Assembly (NCBI GenBank): GCA_922989275.2
Contig: OV277869.1
Span: 23,198,189 to 23,262,188 of the forward strand
Reading direction: 5' to 3'
Length of the DNA: 64,000 nucleotides
Source of the DNA: Gari tellinella
Lineage: Eukaryota; Mollusca; Bivalvia; Cardiida; Psammobiidae
Made by a program: the position numbers and the translations under genes. Shown one piece after another: positions 55,724-64,000 of this stretch. The notes under the pieces are model-generated. The model searched no databases, was not told where the DNA came from, and was given only the letters and a program-made list of their open reading frames with translations. Every line of letters begins with the position of its first letter. Positions within the stretch are counted from its first letter, which is position 1.

Positions 55724-55860
55724 TGTAGCCGGTTTGCGTTATATTTTTAAAATGGTGACAGACTTGTATAAGCGACCGGATGGCTCAGTCGGTGGAACAC
55801 TCGCCCTGTAAGTTAGGGTCTTGGGTTCTAGTCCTGGTCTGGCTGCATATTTTTATCACC
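55724..55860 (+). mobile_element. tRNA-derived SINE head, copy 1
   Basis: GTAGCCGGTTT..GACTTGTAT leads to a tRNA-like part (55774-55847) with A box TGGCTCAGTCGG and B box GGTTCTAGTCC. It is repeated 250 bp downstream, and neither folds as a canonical tRNA. Confidence 0.65.
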
Positions 55861-55973
55861 AAGTTATATTGGGTGCCAATGTAAATAACCCGCAATATTA
55901 ATATGTAACTCGCAGAGTGTAAAGAAATAATAATCAGAAAATCTTGGAGTGTTCTTTGTGTAGAAGGTGTACG

Positions 55974-56110
55974 TGTAGCCGGTTTAGTCTATAGTTAAAT
56001 TGTGAGAGATTTGTGTTTCAAGAGGTCCGGATGGTTCAGTCCAAAGAGCACTCGCCCTGTAAGCGAAGGGCCCCGGATTCGATTCCCGGCCTGACTGCAT
56101 ACTTTTCTCA
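55974..56110 (+). mobile_element. tRNA-derived SINE head, copy 2
   Basis: GTAGCCGGTTTAGTC..GATTTGTG then GTCCGGATGGTTCAGTCC..GATTCGATTCCCGGCC. The anticodon-like loop CCTGTAA lacks U33, and the D arm is altered, so a functional tRNA is unlikely. Confidence 0.65.
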
Positions 56111-56128
56111 CCATATTACTTTTAGTGT

Positions 56129-56213
56129 TTCTCCGTGGCCTAGTGGTTATAGTCACTATACTGACACTCACTTATCTCCTCACCGCTGTGAGTTCGAAAC
56201 CCGGTCGGGGACA
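56129..56213 (+). repeat. tRNA-like SINE head of a third type
   Basis: TCTCCG / CGGGGA acceptor-like stem, A box TGGCCTAGTGGTTA, B box GAGTTCGAAACCC, with a long variable region. Leu/Ser-type tRNA origin is possible. Three tRNA-like modules thus occur within 440 bp. Confidence 0.55.
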
Positions 56214-56229
56214 TCGGATTTTTCATGTG

Positions 56230-56880
56230 AAGAAGCCATTCAGCTGGCTTGCTGAAGTTCGGTGGTTCTACCAATTTGCCAATTTCTGAATAAAACAGTG
56301 CATAAATGGCTTCTTGTGTCTCTCTACGTAAAACCATAACAAATCCAAAGCAACTGCACAACTTGTGTATCACTTACCATTTTAATACATTTTAATTGAA
56401 ATGTGGCGTATAATGTTACATATCAGTGTCGTTATAGAGTTATAGTGGGGCTGAGACACTCAGGGTCTGATGTGGTTCGGTTTGTTTGCATAAAAATGAT
56501 CTTCCGTCTTCATTTGAAGCTCGGACGTGTCTTGATCGATATTACAGTGATGCCTATGAAATCCGGACACTTGTGGGTATGAAAACAATGATCTCACGAC
56601 ATATGGTTGCCTTGTGGGTTGCGGTGGTGTTGCAGAGAACTAGATATGAGCGTTCTGTAATACCATTGTGCCGCATTTGGCGACGGCCTGTTTTGGGACA
56701 GGTGGTGTTTGTGTCCAGTTTTTAGATGTGTTACTGTATTTCTACATACGACTGTGGGAAATTTCTACATTCCGATAAGCGTCACCATTACATGACGTCA
56801 TATAACCGAACGATTATGTGATGTCATAATTGTGTAGACTGTAGACTACCTATCTCACGTACCTTGTTTGTCTGGTTCTT
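56230..56880. other. Unrecognised open frame region
   Basis: A + strand frame at 56486-56725 (79 codons, NDLPSSFEARTCLDRYYSDA near its start) has coding-like composition but no recognised family, splice signals or neighbour support. Confidence 0.3.
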
Positions 56881-57169
56881 CGTCGTGCAATATGAAAAAC
56901 AAGAGCCGCTCGAGGCCCCAAATCGCCCACCTGAGGACAATTGTGTTATATTCAATGCAAACTGAAGTTTGATATTGCATGTTTGTGAGCTGTTGCATGA
57001 AGAAGTAACTCAGAATACGTCATAAGGTCATTATTACTATTTTTGCAAAAAAGGTAAAATACCGAAATGATATAGATAGTCATAATAAAGAGTCATCTAA
57101 ATAATATATATTTAAAATATTATTGAATTTCGGCAAGTGATTTAGAAGAAATTGTTTTTTAAAGGTTTT

Positions 57170-58110
57170 CCCGTAAGTCTATGTTTAACTGATAGGTCCC
57201 GGGTGGGTCCATTTTTGACACAGGGGTCATGATTTGAACTCGCTTGATAGAGGACCTTAAGGCAAAGCTAGATGCCAAATATCAAAGGTCTGGGCTTTAC
57301 ATTTTCAGAGGAGAAGATTTTTAAAGGTTTTCCGTTATAAATAAGTCTATGCAAAACTGAGAAAGACTTATAGATCTAGGGTTTACAATTGATCCACCAG
57401 CAAAAGCATTGGTTAGGGTAACCTCTAAAACTTTACGATCTGTCCGCAGATCTTTTTGGTATTTTCGTAGAAATTAACTGGACATCTCTTGTGACATTAC
57501 CCTGGTCATTTATTGTGACACTAATCTGGCCATTTCTTGTAACATTAACCTGACCATAAAAATGACATTTTTGATGGCGGACTAATTGTAAAAGTGCTCC
57601 CTGAGAAGTCCCGGGGCGAAGCCATTTTTTACCCCAGGGTCATAATTTGACCAATCTTGGTAGAAGACTATAAGGCAAATATAAAAGGTCTGGATCCAAC
57701 AATTTTAGAGAATATTTTTTTTCCATATACAAGTCTCAGTAAAATGATAAGCCCCGGGGCGTGCCATTATTTACACGGGGGGTGTCTTGATTTGAACAAT
57801 CTTGATAGATGACAATAGCGCAAAGATTCATGTCAAATGTAAAAAGTCTGGTTCTTATGGTTGCAAAGAAAATTATTTTTAAAGGTTGTCCTTTATATAA
57901 GTCTAAGTAAAACTGATAACCCAGGGGTGGGGCCATTTTTTACCCCAGGGCCATGATTAAAACATATTTGGCAGAGGACCATAAGTATTACTGTTTCAGA
58001 GAAGTAGAGTTTAAAAAGCTTTGTATTTAGAATAAAACAGGTGAAATTCAAAGGTAAAGCTATCAGGCTTCATTATAACAGGTGAGCGATAGCAGGGCCT
58101 TCAGGCCCTC
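57170..58110. mobile_element. Interspersed repeat with several ~180-bp internal units
   Basis: GATAGGTCCCGGGTGGGTCCATTTTTGACACAGGGGTCATGATTTGAA recurs in variants near 57605, 57750 and 57915, each followed by CTTGATAGA-GAC..CAAA..AAGGTCTGG. It ends near the hairpin GCAGGGCCTTCAGGCCCTC. Related to 22030-22925. Confidence 0.7.
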
Positions 58111-59060
58111 TTGTCTTTTATTTCACGGTTGAAGGTGTTGAACACCAAACCAAGTATAAAATCACGCAGCCATGTGCGAGTTTTGTCCTTACTGCTATCT
58201 TGTCTAGGGATATACTCATCCAAGCGTTTCATGTGAGGCCCGTATCTTAAATTTGTTAGTTTGGTCAGTAAAACTATTTTGAAAAACCCTTGAGTGTGAG
58301 TATGTGAAGGCCTCTCTAGATAATTTGAGATTAGTGGCATTGGTTTTGCACACTTTACTACTGCGTTACCTGTATTTTCACACCTAGTGAGAACAATGGG
58401 GGGAAGAGTCCATCAATGGACTGAGGAAATGTCTTTAAATGGAGTCCTAATCCTTTGAAATTTTAATTAAGCGTCACTTGTCCAGGGGCGAATTTAAGGG
58501 AGCGTAGTCGGCGTATGCCCCCACCCGTTCGCCTATAGAATGGACAAAGGTATGTTATTTTAATACGCTAATCAATGATTTTATAGTTCTATAGAGTCTG
58601 TAGTCGCCGATATGTTTAATTTACACCAATACACCGTTCGATTTCTCCCATTTCTTTCGTGTTCTCTAATTGTGTCACCTATCTAAGAAGTTAGCACTTG
58701 ACATCGAGTTGCTTATGCATGCACCTAGCAGTTGGTACATTGTCAAAACAATACATTAGGTTGCCCTTAAATATATTTCCTCAGTCCATTGATGGAATCC
58801 CCCATTGTTCTATATGTGTGAATTTGTAACTGTCAAAGAATGTAGCACAAGCTATACCAATCTCAGTTTACCTGGTGAGGCCCAGATTATACTCATGCTC
58901 TAGTGCTTTTCAATGTGTATTTCTAATCAAACTATCAAATATAAAGGTCTGGTCCCACATGAGAAGCTTTAATGGTTCTTTGCTCCCGACATGTCCACAA
59001 GACACATGCTTTTTGCAAGGAAATTGTCTGGCATGGCGTTATGATCGAAAGGTCGTCAGG
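58110..59060. repeat. Large inverted repeat
   Basis: The ends of a 446-bp inner part (58377-58822) match: AACAATGGGG..CCATCAATGGACTGAGGAAAT left and its complement right. Outside them, reversed 58200-58280 resembles 58920-58980 (CAAACTA-CAAAT..CACATGA-AAGC). Similar short frames (LLTKLTNLRYGPHMKR and FLIKLSNIKVWSHMRS) occur on opposite strands. Confidence 0.6.
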
Positions 59061-59254
59061 AGATGTCTTTAAGTGGCTGAGTCAATAGTAAAGCTGAAAT
59101 ATAAACTGAAAACTGAAAATGTCCGATCCATCAAGGTCGAAGCGGACAAAACTTGATCCAACGTCACCGAGTGATTTAAGATGTTTATCACACCATCCCC
59201 TCAATAATATGCCCTTTTAAAGTAAACAATAATTTTTCATAGATTTGTGTTAGT

Positions 59255-59770
59255 ATTTTGCCGGTTTTTAACACGCGAAGCTCTCTCGGGACGCACCAAA
59301 GACCATCTTGGAATAAAAGTTTCCCGTGGAAGCATGCCCCCGGCACCCCCTCCCCAGATAAGAGTGGTCCACTTACATGTACTAAGTGATCGAACCATCT
59401 CCCTGCCATGGCAGGCGCGTAAATTTACTTACATGTACGCAAAAACATATCTGCGTAAACACTGTCCTAAAACTTGAACAAATAAAATGTCAAAGAATGC
59501 AATAAAAAACGGAGTGCAATATTGTCAAATTTTATATATTCCGCCGAATATTTACTTGAAATATGTTAGTATTTTAATTGTTTTAACGCGCGAAATGTCC
59601 TCAGACCGCACAAGAGGAAATCTAGAAATAAGATTTTCCCGAGGGAGTATGCCCCTGGGACCCTCCAGTAGGAGTGCGTACATAATTTGGTCTAGCTACG
59701 TCCCTGACAGGCGCCCCTCCTCCGCCAACCTCAATCACTGGGAATCACTTGGGGATTCATAAACACGCTG
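59255..59770 (+). repeat. Two direct repeats
   Basis: ACGCGCGAAATGTCCTCAGACCGCAC..GAAATAAGATTTTCCCGAGGGAGTATGCCCC (59585-59655) matches ACACGCGAAGCTCTCTCGGGACGCAC..GAATAAAAGTTTCCCGTGGAAGCATGCCCC (59270-59340), followed in both by a CCTCC..AGAGTGG/GGAGTGCG segment. Confidence 0.65.
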
Positions 59771-60290
59771 CAATGTTTGGGTTAATTTCTGCACATCGTT
59801 TTCGCGAGACGTTTTAGGTCAGGAGACCTCATCTAAAGGGCTACAAATTCATTGAAAATCCCTGAACACCACCCCCTTACAAGGGCATTTCCATGAAATC
59901 CCCAGGTATACCCTAGCGGCCCCAAGAATAAACTTTTTTTTCAAAACATTTTCTGGCAAATAAGTAACAGAATTCGTTATGTATTAAAACGTCCAGCAGT
60001 TACTGTTGAAGGTTTAAAAACAATATATCAGTGTAATAAATTTAATGATGACCCAATTAATAATATTTCATCTCGATTTAGCCAAATGATTTAGCTCAGG
60101 GGAACTTACATAAAGGGTTGCAAAGCATCTAAAAATCGCCCGACTCCCTAAGCCCCCTGCCAAGGCGTTGCGCTGGACCCACAAGAGGCTCTAGCGGTCC
60201 CTGGCTTACATTGGGTTTTACTCCCCCATCCTCCCTCCCCAATCACGAATCCGGGGTCCGCACCTGCTGTGGGTATAATTAATTAAGTGG
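59771..60290. other. No gene recognised
   Basis: C-rich patches (CCCCACCCC, CCTCCCTCCCC) without open frames. Confidence 0.4.
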
Positions 60291-60294
60291 ACGC

Positions 60295-61090
60295 CGGACA
60301 AACTGTTTGAAACTCATATCAAAATGAAGTTTGAACAGTCTACAACATTATTATGTTCTACTTTATTGTATTTCTTATGAATTTCATTTCATTTATAGGT
60401 CGTTTGCAGTTAAAAAAACAACAAAACAACGCAGACAAATGGAATTTTGCATAAATTTATGATACATGTATACCTATACCTATACCAACTCTGACAAAAA
60501 AGAACCCTTTTTTCCCTACGTTATAAAAAAGTTTTATTCATAACTTCTATATAAAGTTTACACTTCTAATACATAAGGGACACTTTTCCGAAGGGTTATT
60601 TCAAGTTATTCAACAGCCTATCTTTCACGACTCGGTAACGCCTCACCGTTAAGCTAACGCATACCATATAGTAGTACAACTAACCGAACGAGGCCCTGAC
60701 TGGGGTACGTTAAACGTATTAACCGACCATATTGTCATTTGCGAACATGTTGGATCCTGATCTGACACCGGAGCCATTTCGTATCTGAATAGGATCCGAA
60801 CCATGTGCCACTCATGTGAAAGTTTTATCAACAAAAGGCAAAATAACTAAATGTGATAAAAAGCAGAAGAGAATGTCCATACCAGACGATCTATACAAAC
60901 GTACCATTATCAAGTTTTATTTAGCGGCAGTTTAGACTCATTTGCACAGATTTATGATACATGTGTATACCATAACCAATACAAACTCGACCAAAATAAC
61001 AATGTTTTTGTCTCAATAATAAAAAACCGTTTTATTCATAATTTCTATGTAAAATTTACACTTCTAAAGGACAGTTAAAAAAACATTATA
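60295..61090 (+). repeat. Two diverged direct repeats of about 250 bp with core A between
   Basis: TTTGCATAAATTTATGATACATGTATACC..AGTTTTATTCATAACTTCTATATAAAGTTTACACTTCTAA (60448-60570) matches 60947-61070. A degenerate core A (60740-60808) and the reverse copy of the 26926 repeat (60617-60650) lie between. Confidence 0.65.
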
Positions 61091-61110
61091 ATATGATGTA
61101 CAGGAATGGT

Positions 61111-61186
61111 CCGGCGGGGAATCGAACTCACAAATCCTAATACCGTAGTCAAACGTGCATGTTACCACTAGACTACTACCACCGGG
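61111..61186 (-). repeat. tRNA-like SINE head next to satellite array 2
   Basis: Same as 42388-42459: CCGGCGGGGAATCGAACTCAC and ACTAGACTACTACCACCGG. It ends about 30 bp before the satellite begins. Confidence 0.6.
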
Positions 61187-61216
61187 TCTGAATACCACTG
61201 CGTTAAAGCTACAGAG

Positions 61217-64000
61217 TGCCTGCAATCAAAAGTGCAATGTTGTTTTTTTCGAATACACTTCTGAATAACCAACTCACAGCTGGCTGTGAATTCAAAAGTG
61301 CAAGGTATTTTTCGAATACACTTCTGAATGACCAACTCACAGCTGGCTGTGAATTCAAAAGTGCAATGTCTTGTTCGAATACACTTCTGAATAAACAACT
61401 CACGGCTGGCTGTGAATTCAAAAGTGCAATGTTGTTTTCGAATACACTTCTGAATAACCAACTCACAGCTGGCTGTGAATTCAAAATTGCAATGTTTTTT
61501 CCGAATACACTTCTGAATAACCAACTCACGGCTGGCTGTGAATTCAAAAGTGCAATGTTTTTTTCGAATACACTTCTGAAAAACCAACTCACAGCTGGCT
61601 GTGAATTCAAAAGTGCAATGTTTTTTCGAATACACTTCTGAATAACCAACTCACGGCTGGCTGTGAATTCAAAGTGCAATGTATTGTTCGAATAAACTTC
61701 TGAATAAACAACTCACGGCTGGCTGTGAATTCAAAAGTGGAATGATTTTTTCGAATACACTTCTGAATAACAAACTCACAGCTGGCTGTGAATTCAAAAG
61801 TGCGATGTTTTTTTCGAATACACTTCTGAATAACCAACTCACAGCTGGCTGTGAATTCAAAAGTGCAATGTATTTTCGAATACACTTCTGCATAACAAAC
61901 TCACGGCTGGCTGTGAATTCAAAAGTGCAATGCTTTTTTCGAATATACTTCTGAATAACCAACTCACAGCTGGCTGTGAATTCAAAATTGCAATGCTTTT
62001 TTCGAATACACTTCGGAATAACCAACTCACGGCTGGCTGTGAATTCAAAAGTGCAATGTATTTTTCGAATACACTTTTGAATAACCAACTCACAGCTGGC
62101 TGTGAATTCAAATTTGCAATGTTTTTTTCGAATACACTTCTGAATAGCCAACTCACAGCTGGCTGTGAATTCAAAAGTGCAATGTTTTTTTCGTATAAAC
62201 TTCTGAATAACCAACTCACAGCTGGCTGTGAATTCAAAAGTGCGATGTTTTTTCGAATACACTTCTGAATAACCAACTCACAGCTGGCTGTGAATTCAAA
62301 ATTAAAATGTTTTTTTCGAATACACTTCTGAATAGCCAACTCACGGTTGGATGTTTATTCAAAAGTGCAAGGTATTTTTCGAATACACTTCTGAATAACC
62401 AACTCACGGCTGGCTGTGAATTCAAATTTTTTCCGAATACACTTCTGAATAACCAACTCACAGCTGGCTGTGAATTCAAAATTGCAATGTTTTTTCCGAA
62501 TACACTTCTGAATAAACAACTCACAGCTGGCTGTGAATTCAAAAGTGCAATGTTTTTTTCGAATACACTTCTGAATAACCAACTCACGGCTGGCTGTGAA
62601 TTCAAAGTGCAATGTATTGTTCGAATAAACTTCTGAATAAACAACTCACGGCTGGCTGTGAATTCAAAAGTGGAATGATTCTTTCGAATACACTTCTGAA
62701 TAACCAACTCACAGCTGGCTGTGAATTCAAAAGTGCAATGTATTTTCGAATACACTTTTGAATAACCAACTCACGACTGGCTGTGAATTCAAAAGTGCAA
62801 TGTTTTTTTCGAATACACTTCTGAATAGCCAACTCACAGCTGGCTGTGAATTCAAAATTGCAATGCTTTTTTCGAATACACTTCGGAATAACCATCTCAC
62901 GGCTGGCTGTGAATTCAAAAGTGCAATGTATTTTTCGAATACACTTTTGAATAACCAACTCACAGCTGGCTGTGAATTCAAATTTGAAATGTTTTTTTCG
63001 AATACACTTCTGAATAGCCAACTCACAGCTGGCTGTGAATTCAAAAGTGCAATGTTTTTTTCGTATAAACTTCTGAATAACCAACTCACAGCTGGCTGTG
63101 AATTCAAAAGTGCGATGTTTTTTCGAATACACTTCTGAATAACCAACTCACGGCTGGATGTTTATTCAAAAGTGCAAGGTATTTTTCGAATACACTTCTG
63201 AATAACCAACTCACGGCTGGCTGTGAATTCAAATTGTTTTCGAATACACTTCTGAATAACCAACTCACAGCTGGCTGTGAATTCAAAATTGCAATTTTTT
63301 CCCGAATACACTTCTGAATAAACAACTCACAGCTGGCTGTGAATTCAAAAGTGCAATGTTTGTCCGAATACACTTCTGAATAGCCAACTCACAGCTGGCT
63401 GTGAATTCAAAATTACAATGTTTTTTTCGAATACACTTCTTAATAGCCAACTCACGGCTGGATGTTTATTCAAAAGTGCAAGGTATTTTTCGAATACACT
63501 TCTGAATAACCAACTCACAGCTGGCTGTGAATTCAAAATTGCAATTTTTTCCCGAATACACTTCTGAATAAACAACTCACAGCTGGCTGTGAATTCAAAA
63601 GTGCAATGTTTTTTCGAATACACTTCTGAATAACCAACTCACGGCTGGCTGTGAATTCAAAGTGCAATGTATTGTTCGAATACACTTCTGAATAAACAAC
63701 TCACGGCTGCCTGTGAATTCAAAAGTGGAATGATTTTTTCGAATACACTTCTGAATAACCAACTCACAGCTGGCTGTGAATTCAAAAGTGCAATGTATTG
63801 TTCGAATACACTTCTGAATAAAAAACACACGGCTGGCTGTGAATTCAAAAGTGCAATGTTGTTTTCGGATACACTTCTGAATAACCAACTCACAACTGGA
63901 TGTGAATTCAAAATTACAATGTTTTTTCCGAATACACTTCAGAATAACCAACTCACGGCTGGCTGTGAATTCAAAAGTGCAATGTTTTTTCGAATACACT
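61217..64000 (-). repeat. 62-63-bp satellite, array 2, inverted, reaches the window edge (about 45 units)
   Basis: Same unit as 50371-55114 on the opposite strand. The diagnostic variant AATAAACATCCAGCCGTGAG (GGATGTTTATTC here) occurs in both arrays. A block of about 14 units repeats at an offset of 870 bp (61669-62262 against 62602-63132), indicating higher-order organisation. The far end lies outside the window. Confidence 0.95.

Noticed and set aside
55774..56099. Possible tRNA genes (A and B boxes present)
   Set aside because: The D arm is altered, U33 is missing in the better copy, and the module is repeated with the same flanks, which indicates SINE heads.
56486..56725. 79-codon open frame as a host gene
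   Set aside because: No recognised domain, no splice or paralogue support; left as unassigned.
61168..63999. Similar repetitive open frames in array 2
   Set aside because: Same satellite in the opposite orientation; not coding.
50371..64000. CRISPR-like array
   Set aside because: There are no unique spacers. Units are continuous variants of one another and the surrounding sequence is animal-type.

Overview
The window looks like nuclear DNA of an invertebrate animal, most likely a bivalve mollusc or a close lophotrochozoan. This is inferred from AT-rich sequence, very sparse intron-containing coding exons, animal-type non-LTR retrotransposons (jockey/CR1-like, RTE-like and a mollusc-type EN-RT family), tRNA-derived SINE heads, Tc1 and pogo-like or piggyBac-like terminal repeats, and dense palindromic mini-elements. 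There is no bacterial-style operon, no certain functional tRNA or rRNA gene and no CRISPR array.

Host genes are few. Two partial paralogous genes on the + strand encode an unrecognised secreted, cysteine-containing protein. Gene 1 has an internal exon at 15598-15745 and a terminal exon at 29328-29692, separated by a 13.6-kb intron full of transposons. Gene 2 has a signal-peptide exon at 46170-46248, an exon at 47988-48130 and an exon at 48773-48920. The shared exon is exactly 148 bp in both genes and all splice phases agree. A decayed last exon of gene 2 may survive at about 55115-55285, beyond a satellite array.

Layout. 0-4 kb: nested palindromic MITEs. 6.6 kb: hammerhead-ribozyme-like motif (- strand). 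7.4-14.2 kb: a decayed LINE on the - strand, split by a 4.27-kb unit with 42-bp inverted termini that encloses a broken cysteine-peptidase-like domain. 15.6-29.7 kb: gene 1, whose intron holds a 3.6-kb decayed EN-RT LINE (17.8-21.4), a hairpin tandem array (21.4-22.0), a repeat with internal duplications (22.0-22.9), a 5'-truncated LINE (22.9-23.8) and minisatellites. 30.6-31.5 kb: RTE-like RT fragment. 31.5-42.3 kb: a duplicated segment (about 31.5 and 41.4), more MITEs, microsatellites and a 55-bp satellite (38.3-39.6). 42.7-44.5 kb: a three-layer nest of MITE in Tc1 in MITE. 45.9-48.9 kb: gene 2 with MITEs packed against its exons. 50.4-55.1 kb and 61.2-64.0 kb: two arrays of one 62-63-bp satellite in opposite orientation, separated by 6 kb of SINE heads and other repeats.

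The most unusual theme is that two short hairpin cores (core A, about 65 bp, with an AAACAGTTTGGATCCTGATC arm; core B, about 70 bp, with an AAGCAGGTTGAAAGTAAAGC arm) recur tens of times, and the same core sits inside MITEs whose terminal repeats and target sites belong to different transposon types (TA-flanked CAGT termini, TTAA-flanked CCC termini, 6-bp-duplication CAGGGCTGCC termini). All comparisons were made by eye; nothing was run against a database.
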